Below are positions 45,895 to 57,819 of a stretch of DNA of 64,000 bases, piece after piece. The notes below the pieces were generated by a model. That model was not told where the DNA came from. It worked only from the letters and a program-made list of their open reading frames with translations, and did not search any database. The stretch comes from Piper betle. Its lineage: Eukaryota > Streptophyta > Magnoliopsida > Piperales > Piperaceae. Position numbers and translations under genes: made by a program. The DNA lies in assembly GCA_033002965.1 (NCBI GenBank), contig JAURVB010010511.1:1-64000 (forward strand), in the 5' to 3' direction. Each line of letters opens with the position of its first letter. Within the stretch, counting starts at the first letter, position 1.

Positions 45895-46220
45895 TATACT
45901 TAGCACAAGGTAATACTGAATTTAAAATAGTAATCAAAATTTTTGGTAAGAAAAAACCAAGATTCAATTCCCATTCGGGTCAAACCACTAAGATTAAATA
46001 TTTAACTTTTCAGCGATATTTCATTAATGAGAGAAATACCCTGCGGGACGCCGGACCGGTTGGCGTAGACTCGGCCGTGAGGTGGAGCAAAGTCCATGGT
46101 CAATTTTCATTTCCAAACTGAAAAAAAGTCAATGGTCAATTATCGATAATTTAGATGCGTTAGTGACCGCTTTTAAAAAATAAAAGTCTATGGTCAATTA
46201 TTGACAATATAGATGCGTTA

Positions 46221-46372
46221 GTGCCGCTATACTTACGTCCCGTCGTTCCCAGCCTAAAAAATTAATAAATAAATAAATATAATAAAATATCTAATTGTGC
46301 CGCTATACTTACGTCCCGTCGTTCCCAGCCTAAAAAATTAATAAATAAATAAATATAATAAAATATCTAATT
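46221..46372. repeat. 76-bp tandem duplication
   Basis: GTGCCGCTATACTTACGTCC and the following bases recur exactly 76 bp later (46297). The two copies are essentially identical, so the duplication is recent. A shorter, older repeat (GGTCAATTAT...GATGCGTTAGTG) sits just upstream at about 46131 and 46190. Confidence 0.9.
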
Positions 46373-47811
46373 GTTTCGTCGCTGATCAACATTGATCGAT
46401 GAATGTTAATGTATTTATTTCCATCTCAAAGCGTAGGTTAGAAATTCGAAATTTGGACTTAACTTGGTGGGTTATGGAGTAGAGTTGACTCAAAGCTGAC
46501 CTAAATTCATTTATATTAAATTTATACTTATGTAAATAAAAAATTATAATTATTATATATTGCTTTTTCATCATTTAAAATTAAAAAAATGTATGATTTA
46601 TATTACTTGGAAAAATTAATTTATAAGCTAATTTAAAAAATATATATTTTGATAACTTTAATAATATGACTTAGAGAGTTAATTTACTAAACCAACCAGT
46701 ATATAGTCATTTATAGAATTTGATTTGATAAGTTACAGAATTGATTTGAATTGACTCTGATAATTTTTTGAGTCAAACAAGTCTTTTAAAGCTATGTTCA
46801 AAAGTAGTCTTCCCAAAACATGAAATTTTAATGTCTTTTTAGGGGAATTAGGTCTGTGAAAACATTTAAACATGGTTGATAAAAAATATTCTTTAAATTT
46901 GATATATATATTTATAGGGTTTGGAACCGAACCGACCAAACTAAATTAAACTAATTACATATGGTGGTTAGATTTCATAAGTGAAACCAAACCAAATTAA
47001 TCCTAAAGCCAAACCAAACCAAAATATTTCAAGTTATTTCAGTTCAATATATTTCAATTCGATAGCCAAATAATCAAGTTATATCTAAGTTACAAAAAAT
47101 ATTTAATGAAAATTATATCATTATTTTAGTGAACATAGCCATTTAATTAGTAATTCTAAAGGTATATATCATATTAAGTATGTAAAAATCATTATAAATA
47201 TATTATCATTTCATGATAATTAACATTAAAATATAAATTTCTGAATATTTATACAAAGTTTGGTTATTTCAATTAATTCAATTCACTATAGTTCCAAACC
47301 GAAAATCAATATAAATTTCACTTTGTCTACAACGCAAAGCCGAACCAATTTATTTTGAAACCAAACGAAATTGACAATGCAGTTTTGATTCGATTTAGTT
47401 TTAAAATTTTCATCCATTATGATCACCCTAAATTTAGTGGTATGTATGAACTGACTGATCAAGTTTGAATATTCGTATATAGAAACTATAAGATATCAGT
47501 CCCCTTGCATTAAAGCCCTTGATTTGTTCTTGTTTTCATCTTATCTCAGTATTTTTGTATCGTGATTGATTTTGATCCCCACAATAATTTTATGGGCCTT
47601 TTAATATTTAATTAATTTAAAATTATTTTTATTATTATTTATCAATTCTCTTACATTAAAGTGCTAGTGTTTTTTCCCATTCATCACGTTTCAGTCTTTC
47701 TGCATCGTGGTCGATTCTGGTCCACAATAATTTTATTGGCCACTTAATAGTTACTTAATTTAGAATTATTTTTATTATTATTTATTATTATGAAAGTGCT
47801 AGAATATAATT

Positions 47812-48190
47812 TTACCTAAATTAGAAATTAAAAATATTAATAAATTTTAATGTATTTATAATTATATCATCAAATCAAAGTTTATTACTTAATAATATAT
47901 ATAATTTAGATTTTTGAATATTATGTATATATATGCATATTATTATTTATTATTAAAAAAACTAAGAGTGAAATTTTATTCAAATTAAAAATCTTGAATA
48001 AAGAAATTCATTTTAGTTATTAAAATTAAAATTATTTTTAATATTTGTAAAAACAATATTTTTGTTAAAACTGAAAAAATATTCATTATTTTTATTTAAA
48101 AATAATATAGTAATAATTTTGAAATTAATTTTGTATATTCTTAATACTTATTATCAATAAGTTTCAAATAAATCTCCCACATCAAGCGAA
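47812..48190. repeat. Dispersed repeat, copy 1
   Basis: About 0.4 kb of AT-rich sequence, diverged but collinear with 52365-52785 in CRK-C intron 1 (shared landmarks ATTTATAATTATAT, TTTTTGTTAAAA, ATTCATTATTTTTATTTAAA, then ...TTCAAATA). Probably transposon-derived. Confidence 0.6.
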
Positions 48191-49561
48191 TCTCTTTTGG
48201 CAAGTTTAAACAAATGACGTATATTGATGTTCATTACTCTGCACATCTGATTGAAATATATCTCTATTAAGATATATATATATATCTACTACAGAAAGTT
48301 ATGATCTGTGGTGTCAAAATTAAGACATAAATTATGATTCAAATATTGGAAATTTAAATCTGGCAGCTTAAAGATTAGTTATTTTTGTATTTTGCTGTGT
48401 GATCTCACTTAAGACTTTTAGTGGGCTTAAGTAAGAGAGATAAATATGTACAAGAGGTGATTTTTTTTGGTATAATAGAAGACTTTCAAACTTTGTGTTT
48501 TTTAAAGTTATTTCATTCTTAATTTAGTAAGATTTTATGGAAGATTAATTTTCTAAATAACAAGTTGAACATTTACTCAAATTTTAAAAATAACAGCCTT
48601 GTGTCTAAGCTATGAAATATGCATCTTATCAATACCAGTTGATTTACTCATCTAGTCTTATTATTAATACAAGGGGATTCAAATTGAACTCAAAAGTCAG
48701 CTCTGATGGGCAGATTCAAGCAATGAAAATATCATAATAAAAATTTAAAAATTAAATTATTATTATCTACCATCTCGTTCATCAAATGACTATGATAGCG
48801 TCCAGGGCAACATTTGTAAAAAATGAATTCATAAATAGAGAATCTCGGCCATCTGACCCAGGTGGCGGCGATCATAAAAAATACTCAAATATGTAGACAT
48901 GACCTTTGAGGAAATTTTTTTATTAATTAGTTTACTAATGAGTGATGGAGGACTAATTAATAAATGGTTGAAATAAATTATTCGGAGTTAATTATGCAAA
49001 GTCAAAGTCTAGAACATTGCAAACATTGTTCTCCATAATATAAAAACGGAGGGCACATGATGAAGATTGAATATGGAATATATATAGCTTACCATTCAAT
49101 GGTCTCATAAACAATATATATATATATATATATTGATCCGAATGCCCAAGTATGAACATCTATAATGTTGATGAGTCTATCACAATGTATACATTTTTTA
49201 TATAACAATTAATCGAATATTTATATGGGATCTAATTATTATAAACACAGGAAGTAGTTTGAATTAAAAATTACCTCCTCATTAATCACTCGGGATAAAT
49301 TAATAAAAATGCTGCGTCATTGACAATAAGCACTTGCATTATAAGTCTCGTTGGAATATATGAGGAGGACCCGTCCACGTCTTAGTAGTTTAGTAATTAA
49401 CCTATTGAATAATCACCGATTATTATATGTTTTTATTGATTTCAAGTCTGACATCTTTGTTTGAAAACTTACATAACTTGTATGAAGGAATATAATGTAC
49501 ATATAAGTTATGTTGATGATTCCCCGTTTCAATACCATTGCTCCCTTGTTTGTTAAAATTA

Positions 49562-52500
49562 TCAACGACCGGAGAAGTGGGAAAACAACATTGTACCATT
49601 GGAAGCAGAAGAGCGAGTGGAAGAACTATCTGAAGAGTTTGACTTGTTGGTAGCTTTGTTGGTTATGAAGTTGGGTCTCGTCAACACAAACTTTGGATTG
49701 TCTCCACTAAGTAGAAGAGCCACAACATCAGACATGGACGGCCTCTTCGAAGCCGATTGTGTGCACATCAAACCTATCTCTGCGACCTTCTTCACTTCTT
49801 CCTCTTCCACATCCTCTCTTAGCATCGACTTGTCCACCAAGTCCATTAGCTTGTCATTCTCGTGCAGTCCCCACGCCTGTTCATTGCAATTTAAAGTTGT
49901 TAGGCACCAGGAAATACATGCATGTAGAAGTCCCAAGATATGTATAAGCTAGCAGCTAGATGATGATGAGATAATATAGGAGAAGATATACCCAGTCTAG
50001 AAGGTATTTGCCGTCCCACTCCATATATGTCATTGTACATTTTTTCCCACTAAGAATTTCTAAAATAACAACTCCAAAGCTGTATACATCGACCTTCTCG
50101 CTTAACTTCCCATTTAGTACATACTCTGGAGCTGTGTAGCCCCTGCATGCCAAAACAGAAATGAATATGATCAGGAAAGCTATTAATTTTTCAACGCATT
50201 TTATATATTTATGGATTAGTGCAGCTATTGTTGTTTTGCCATGTATCACATGGAACAGTTTACAGTGAGCTAAAAAAGGAAGTGATTGCACTCACAGAGT
50301 TCCAGCAAGCTTAGTTTTGACATGGGTTTTATCCTCTGGAAGTAGACGTGCAAGACCAAAATCTCCAACTTTTGGTTGATACTCATTATCAAGCAATATG
50401 TTCCCAGGCTTTATATCCCTATGTATAATGCAATGCTGAAAGTCTTCGTGTAGATAAACAAGCCCGCGAGCTGATCCAACGATTATGTTGAACATCTTCT
50501 TCCAATCGAGGGCCTCTTTCTTGCCATCTACATACGATCAAATATGATGAAATTATTAGCATGTTAACTCTTTTATATACTCAATTTTGATTGAATATAT
50601 AAAAATTCCCTTAATGATAAATCCAAAAAAGTACCAAATATGTATCTGTCAAGGCTTCCCTTCTCCATGAATTCATAGACGAGCAAGAGGTCTGGACCCC
50701 TCCTGCAGCATCCCAACAAGGTTAGGAGATTGCGGTGGTGAATGTTGCTTATGATTATCACCTCACTCTCAAAGTCCGTCCTTGCTTGTGATGTTTCTGA
50801 TATTGTGAGCTTCTTTATTGCTACAACTTTTCCATTTCTTAAAACACCCTGTTTATAAGATTAAATTTGGATTAGCTTATGAAGGAGATTTTGACATATG
50901 AACAAGTTTAATTTCCTCTTCATCATTTAAAAAAACTGGTCCTTTCCTTCACTTTTTGGATTTTAAGAGTTGCCCACAAAACTATATGATCAATATTAGA
51001 AACCTCTACCAAAATAATTTGAGATCAAGGTTGTTTATTACCTTGTATACCGAAGAAAATCCTCCTTGCCCAAGTTTGTTCTCGTTACTAAAATTTCCCG
51101 CAGCATGTTTGAGATCCTCATAGGTGAAGGAAACAAGCGCTTTCACTCCGGTCTGCCCTTCTATGTCTCCTGGAGTCAGGAATTTAATTATTGGCTTAAT
51201 AAACTAAAGGAGTACATACATACAAAAGGCATTCTTAAGTAAGGATATAATATTAGGAAATTAAGTTCACAAAATGAACAACCTTTCATTTGGTTCAATA
51301 AGAATGATTATGTACAGTAAAACTAGTGTCTAAAGAGCCTTAATCGTAACTTGGTATACCCCAAACATACAATTCTGATATGTATATGCACAAAACTAAA
51401 AAGAGGTGTCAACAAATTAGTATGCACCTGCATATATCCACTCTCTCCGCCGTCTAAATCGACGACAATAGAGTAGAACTGCGAAGAGGAAGACTAGAAG
51501 TGCACCAACACCAACACTAGCTCCAATTGCAACAGTCCTCCCACCTGATTTGCCTGCAAAAACACTTACATATGTAGTAATCATTTCGGAATTGAGGAAA
51601 CAATGATTATATATATAGGCTATAATTTTGACTATTTTCTTCTGCACAAAGACATCAAACGTTTTTCTTACAAGTCCATGTTATAGCGATTTATGATGGA
51701 GAACTATTATTATATGCGTGTTATGGGCTTACTATTGTTTAAAACTACAACACCACAAACTTACATGTCGTATCATAAGTTTAAAATTTTCACCATGCTT
51801 TACATTACCATCTCTTTCGATGTCTATTCTAGACGGCTCTATTCCATGCAGCTGCCACTCGTGGTCATATAGACTTGTCTCGGCCTCAAAGAGCTCCTAA
51901 TAACGTTATCCTTTTTTAAGCCCCTAAATATATGCTGAATATGATAATTTGATAATACACATAGGCCTTTGATACATCTCATTATGAGATTTATAATCAC
52001 CACAATCTCAAACTCAATATGAAACTAATGAGACCAAAAATTACCAAAAACCCATTGGCAGTAACCAAGCACATGTAATCGTTGATTTATTTGTTGATGC
52101 ATTACAGTCGACAAACTTTTAAGGCCCAAAAAATGGAGGAGGAACGAAGGATGCATTAACGAAAGCAGCGGAAGAACCTGGGTCAGCAATAGGGAACCTC
52201 ATCATGGGCCTGGCCAAACCCATAGATGTGTCTGGGCCGAGCCTGTCGGGTGGGCTTGAAAATTTACTTAATTTGAAATCATAATAATTTTATGGGTTTA
52301 CTCATATTATTACTTATTATTATTATTATTATTATTAATTAATTAATTAATTAAAAACGCGTTTAAGAATAATTCTACCCAAATTAAAAACTATTAAAAA
52401 TATTAAAAATTATAATATATTTATAATTATATTGCTCAAATTAAAGTATGTTGTTAAATAATACATGCTTACATACTTATTTAAGATTTTTATGATTATT

Positions 52501-54213
52501 TATTTATTTATTTATTATTATTATTATTTAACGTGAAGAAAAAAACTTAACGTATAATTCTATCTGGATTAAAAATTTTTAAAAATATAAATTTTATTTA
52601 ATTATTAAAATGTCTTACTTATCAAAATCAAAATTAATTTTAATATTTGTATGTGAACGTATTTTTGTTAAAATTAAATAATTATTCATTATTTTTATTT
52701 AAAAATAATATAATAATATTTTTAAAATTAATTTTATATATTCTTAATATACATTATTAATAATTTCAAATATATCCCACGCATCTCTTACGGGTCTTTG
52801 GCTAGTTGGATTTGATTCCTAGGGCATGTGAAATGTGAAAGGGATTTGGTGACTATGGGAACAAAAACATATTATTGAATTTAGATTTGTGAGATTTTAT
52901 TTATACTACTTTAATTCCATAAAGTCATCACTACTCTCCCAGACTTTTTTTTAAAATATAAATTTTATATTTTTGGTTGCATTACTCCCGCATAAACCTA
53001 TCCTCTAAACTAATACATCAAGTGACACTGTACACAATCACCCTACATTTATATGGAATATTTATGTTGATGTTTTTATTTTAGTATAAATAAAATATAT
53101 TTTGATTATTCAAAGACACGACATCCTTTTATATAAGATCTAGGTTAGAGGGGCTTTAATTTTATGAACTATGATTTTAAAATAAAATTCAGATTAAATG
53201 AAGAGATAAATTGTAACAATTCAATTTTTTAATTTTAATTTTATTATATTTTGATTAGTAAAAAAATTAGATTTATTTATTTTTATTAATGAAAATAGAC
53301 TGTAACTTTATACGTATACGTAGACAAAGTCAATAGAAAGTACACGACAAAAGCAAAAAGACAGGAGAAAGAAGACGAAAAGCAATTGCACCTGTACCAG
53401 GCTGGAGTAGGTCCAAATCCACGGCCAAGCTGCCATTGAAGAACTCCTCACCAGAGTACCTCACGAAGCAGGCGGACTCCACTGCTCTCCCCCGGACCCC
53501 GGAAGGCACCCCTCCACGTTCCTCACCGCAGACTCCATGCACAGCCGGCAGTTCTCCAACCCTAGTATCGGCAAGCACTGCCCCGCCGCATACACCACCC
53601 CACCCTTCCTCCCGGCCACGAACCTTCCGTTTCTAGCTAGTACCTCTCGCCGGACCACCACCAACGCTGCCGCAGCCTCTGTGCTGAACTCGCCCCCGGA
53701 CTCGGCCTGGCTCGGGTCGTCGCAGAACCCGGATTGCCCCGGGTTGAGCACCTCGGCGAAGATGTTGGCGGCGGCGTAGCGGAGGTAGCAGCCGTCGGTG
53801 AAGACGGTGGCGCGGTACTTGGTGAGGCAGTTGGCGTTGGCGATGGAGAAGACGGCGTCGAGGCAGGCGAGGCAGTCCGGGCCGGCGAGGTAGCCCCGGC
53901 AGTGGAAGATGGCGTAGACGGCGGCGCCGCGGGAGATCTGGGCTGTGGCGAAGCCGGTGGAGCCGGGGGAGGAGAGATTGGCGCGGAGGGCGGCGTGGCT
54001 GGCGTTGAAGTTGGCTAGGAAGGCGGCGGGGTCGGTGGCGTTGTCGCCGGCGTTGCAGTAGAATCTGGAGAAGTTGCTGCTTGTGCTGGTTTGAGCTCTT
54101 GCTTGCATCATGAACATAAGCGAGACTCCAAAATTTAAGAAGAAGAAGAAGAAAATGCGAGGAAAGGTAATGATGAAGCTGCCATTTCTTCTTGACATCA
54201 TGATCAATCCCAT
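49562..54213 (-). CDS. CRK-C: cysteine-rich receptor-like kinase (DUF26)
   Basis: Seven exons with the same phases as CRK-B: 54213-53392, 51553-51428, 51169-51042, 50848-50635, 50527-50296, 50142-49992 and 49876-49562 (exons 2 to 6 identical in length to CRK-B). Expected product about 662 aa. Signal peptide; DUF26 domains with [13 protein letters not shown] and [13 protein letters not shown]; transmembrane [20 protein letters not shown]; kinase with [29 protein letters not shown] and APEY. The exon 1 donor is ambiguous (GTACAG after 53398 or GTGCAA after 53392; both keep phase 1). As in CRK-B one base is missing, at the five-G run (plus C 53489-53493), between CLPGSGG and RAVESAC. Intron 1 (about 1.8 kb) is AT-rich and repeat-bearing. 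The C-terminus FSHFSGR is shared with CRK-B, confirming tandem duplication. Confidence 0.9.
52365..52785. repeat. Dispersed repeat, copy 2 (in CRK-C intron 1)
   Basis: The counterpart of 47812-48190, in direct orientation. Its position inside intron 1 of CRK-C explains part of that intron's length. Confidence 0.6.
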
Positions 54214-55201
54214 GTTTTGATGCTTCTTCTCAAGAGAGTGATCAAGATTAGCTGGTGAGGTGGTGCAACGAGCTATATATATATGTATATTTATGTAGGG
54301 GATAAGAAGAAGAAGAAGGCAAATTTGAGGAAGGTGAGATGAAGCATACGAGAAGACTTAGGTTTACTTTGGAAAAAAGAAGAGACTTGGCCATAGTTCG
54401 AGTAGAGTTTAGGGACGCCTGGCTTTTAAACGCCAACAAGTTTAATTATAAACATGACTTTATACAAAAAAAAGACTTTTTCCCACTTTTTAAAAAAATT
54501 ATAGAAAAAAATCTTACTTTTCACTGTACTTTCTTTATGGTCATTAAAACCGGAAAAAAATAATTTAATATTATCTTTATATTTCTAAAAAAATATGTAC
54601 TACATTTATGCTTTTTACAATTGAAACAGTGGAGAAATTTTTATGTCACCTCATATTTTGGGGAGGGATTTGTTGTGCTACAGTAATTCCTTGTAGTATT
54701 TTTTTAATTTGTGTAAATCACATTAATTATTAGTATTTAAAAAAATAATTGTATTAATTAAGTTAATATCTTATAATTAAAGTAATTTATACCAATTAGA
54801 AAATTATCATCGAGAGTTTGTTATAACACTCGCTAAAACATTTGCCACCCTATTTTCCACCACTTTATTTTTCTTTCACAGTTTTATAGTATACTTTAAA
54901 TATATTGAATAATAGAAAAACATAATTTTTTTTTGTAGTGCATGTATGTCAAATTTCTAATTATATGAACGATTTCGTGGAGCCTAATATTCTTGGCACA
55001 TTTTTTTTATCAATATTTGGAATTTGGTGAATAGTTTGTATATGTTCTCCTTCCTGTGATTGTTCAAAGCTGTAAGGTGGCATCTCTAGAAAATTTTCAC
55101 TTTGGCTGGAAGACTTTCTTTTCTCAGAGGAAGCCCCGTGAGGTACGGTGAAGACTGGAAAGGAGGGAAAGTAGACAAGTGAGTTTGTTTTGATGTGGCT
55201 T

Positions 55202-55242
<41 letters not shown>

Positions 55243-55586
55243 TGGGCGGCTTACTTGTTTTAGAGACATTGGTCAGGAATATTGTGGGCGGCTGACTTGT
55301 CGTAGAGGCTTCTTCCAGAGACGTCCACCTTGACTTGGAAGAGTGCAGTGGGCTTTGGCTATGAAAATGTTTTAACACATAGGGTAAGAGAAAATATTAC
55401 ATTTTTCTTAGAGTTGGTTTTTTTTTCTTGTTCTTTTTCGCAAAGGGAAAAGCACATTTTTGAATTTTGATGTTTTCCTTTCCCAGACTTCAATTTTGAT
55501 GTTTACACTGAGGAACTAGTATAAAGAAAGAAGGTTAATTTGGGAAAAAAATGTATAAAAAGTGACGGATAATATATATATATATA
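54214..55586. other. CRK-C 5' flank and AT-rich spacer
   Basis: The promoter side of CRK-C (TATA-like run at about 54275-54295) followed by AT-rich DNA with a (TA)n tract at 55205-55237. No other gene is seen. Confidence 0.55.
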
Positions 55587-56187
55587 GTGGATTTTTTTTG
55601 CCTCAGAGCGGATTTTTTTTTCTGCTCCCAACTTTGATACGGGCTATTCGGAGTACAAAGCGGCCCACATTTATTGTTTTCAAAAAAAAAACAAGAAATA
55701 CCTTTCCCCACAACGACATTGACGACTATGTCTGGCTATCCACTGGCCAAATCTGATCGCGGGGTAGCCAAACATGGCTGGCCACTGTCGGATCTAGCCT
55801 ACAGCCACAGATCGGCCACAAATCTGGTTTTCTTTTTTGATGCCACATGGCCGTGCCGGCCACATCTAGCCGCCCACCGGTCAAATCAAGCCACGGGGCA
55901 GCCAAACATAGCCGTGCCAGCCACATTTAGTCGCCTGGTTGTGGCCAAATCTATGGTCGTGCGGCCCGATCCAATAGCGGCCGACTATGTATGGTCGGCC
56001 CTGGCTTGATTTGACCAATAGGTGGCTAGACAAAGCTGCAGTCAGATGTGGCTGGCACGGCTACGCTGTGCCTGCCAGCGCCGTAGGAGAGTTATAATTT
56101 TTTTTTAAAAAAAAAGATTTGAGTCATCCTTATAATTGAACGGCCTATATTAATGTTGGGGGTAAGAAGCTGAGAAATATTTTACCC
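55587..56187. mobile_element. GC-rich hairpin element in (TA)n, family 1 copy b (decayed)
   Basis: It lies between (TA)n tracts at about 55571-55586 and 56188-56205. Like copy a it begins G(C/T)GGATTT-like and ends TTTTACCC. It also has the A-rich stretch followed by TTATAATTGAACGGCC where copy a has TTATAATCGGACGGCC. The core has repeated TGGCCAAATCTG/GGCCACATCTAG words corresponding to GGCCAGATCTGG in copy a with C-to-T type changes, as expected for an older methylated copy. No coding domain. Confidence 0.55.
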
Positions 56188-56205
56188 ATATATATATATA
56201 TATAT

Positions 56206-56901
56206 GGAAATAAATTTCTTGTGCGTGAGCACAGGCAGTTTGCTGTGCTCAAGTTTGATCTTGGCCGTTGGATTAGCATCCAACGGCCAAGATCAAAAAT
56301 AAAAACATGAGAGGGTGGCCGCCGGCGCCGCCGCAGCAGCGACGGCAGAGGGGGCGGGAAGGGTGCCCGGCCACGGCGACGGGGGTGGCGACAAGGCACG
56401 GGGTTGGTCTGGGGGCAGCGGCAAGGTGGTCGCTGGTCGCTACGCGGGGCGCGGCGCGGCGGGGTGGCGGGCGGGGACAGGGGACGGGGGGCACGGCTGG
56501 GCGCCCGTTGCCGCAGGGGTGGGAGCCGCGGTGGGGAGGGGCGGGCGGGGAGGTGGGCCGCCGGGGTGCACCGCCGCGGCCGACCCGGCTTCGGGAGGGG
56601 CGCGGCAAGGGGCAGCGGCCCCGACGGGGTGGGGGTGGTGTCGCCCGGCGGCGGGGCGGCGGGCCGGCAGGGGAAGAGGCGGGGTGGCTAGATCCGCCGC
56701 CCCGTCGCCGCCGGTGGTGGGGGGAGGGGGTCGCCGAGGAGGTTGCGTCGCCGCCCCGTCGGCCGGGGCGGCGACGGGCGGGGCAAGGGGGTGGCGTCGC
56801 GTCGGCCGGCGGCGGCGGCGACGCCGCCCCATTTTTTTTTCATCCAGCCGTTGGATTGAATCCAACGGCTGGATGGTTCAAGCACAGTAAACCCGCCCTC
56901 G
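56206..56901. mobile_element. G-rich hairpin element in (TA)n, family 2
   Basis: It lies between (TA)n tracts (56188-56205; from about 56902). Perfect hairpins mark both ends: TCTTGGCCGTTGGAT/ATCCAACGGCCAAGA with a 4-nt loop near 56260-56293, and CCAGCCGTTGGATT/AATCCAACGGCTGG with a 1-nt loop near 56846-56874. The core of about 530 bp is extremely G-rich on the plus strand, including a run at 56461-56491 (GGGGTGGCGGGCGGGG and on) that fits a G-quadruplex pattern. Long open frames in all phases are compositional and not called as genes. Confidence 0.6.
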
Positions 56902-57819
56902 ATATGTATATATATATAAACAACGAGGAGAGAGAGAGTAAGAAACAACAAATTAGGCGTCACTAAAACAATCATAGAAATAGTAGATGACAAAAAGAGG
57001 ACTAGTACCGGATTCTAGTGCAAATCAATCATCATGTAAATTTAATTACAAACTTGGTTCATTTTTAAGAGAAGGGAACAAAAATATTATAGTAATCTCA
57101 TAATTAGTACTCAGTGAAGGTGTAAATTGAAATATATTGTCCTTTCCAGAAGGGTGACCCCTCGTATTGCAGAATTGATCGCCCTTCATCAAGCTATAAA
57201 GTATGCCAAGTCTCACTCATTTTTTCCATACTTATATATGTAAGTCTAAAGAATTCTGTAAATTCACAGAGTACTTCAACTTTATATTTTCAACTAAAAT
57301 GAGAATTGATGAGTTTAAATTCTCTCTTCAGAATTGGTTATTACGTGAGATTATAAAGATTTAATATGTTACAAGCTATCTTGAATTATTTACATTATTT
57401 TCATGTGGTTCAACCTGACCCACGGCAACCCTACGTGTAGTCACGAGGAAATGATTTTTCTAACTCGTGTTTCATGATTGACCATGGTAAAAAGGGAAAA
57501 AAAGGAAAAAAACTTCTTTTTTCTTTTGAGAGAGAGTGAAATATCAATTTATGCATGGATATAATTAGAGTCAATTTTGAAACTATGATTTGTGCACTAA
57601 TTAGGTCCTTCAACTTAAATTGAATATCTTTTGCCCCCATCTATCTTGTGCTAATAACGCCTTAAACTTTGGAGAGAAGGTTGCATACTCCAATTACAAA
57701 ATATACAGTTTCGTCCCTACATCGCCCTTAGAGGCAATAATACACACAGACATTTGTGGAAGAACTTTACAAGACTACAATTGACTTTTTTCAATTCTTC
57801 GACTTAAGTGCATGATTAG
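56902..57819. other. 3' flank of GT34-like gene
   Basis: AT-rich spacer with no gene recognised; presumably includes the 3' UTR of the minus-strand glycosyltransferase. Confidence 0.55.

Larger units (their letters stand above)
44814..49561. other. AT-rich intergenic region with small repeats
   Basis: No gene is recognised in 4.7 kb. It contains (TA)n tracts (about 45240-45270, 45863-45890), a 76-bp tandem duplication (46221-46372), a degraded tRNA-like or GGTAAG...TTCAATTCCC segment at about 45910-45990, and a 0.4-kb repeat shared with CRK-C intron 1. The short open frames are AT-rich noise. Confidence 0.55.

Noticed and set aside
56145..56993. Long Gly/Arg/Ala-rich open frames in the family 2 element
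   Set aside because: Compositional artefacts of a G-rich core flanked by hairpins and (TA)n; nothing resembles a real protein.
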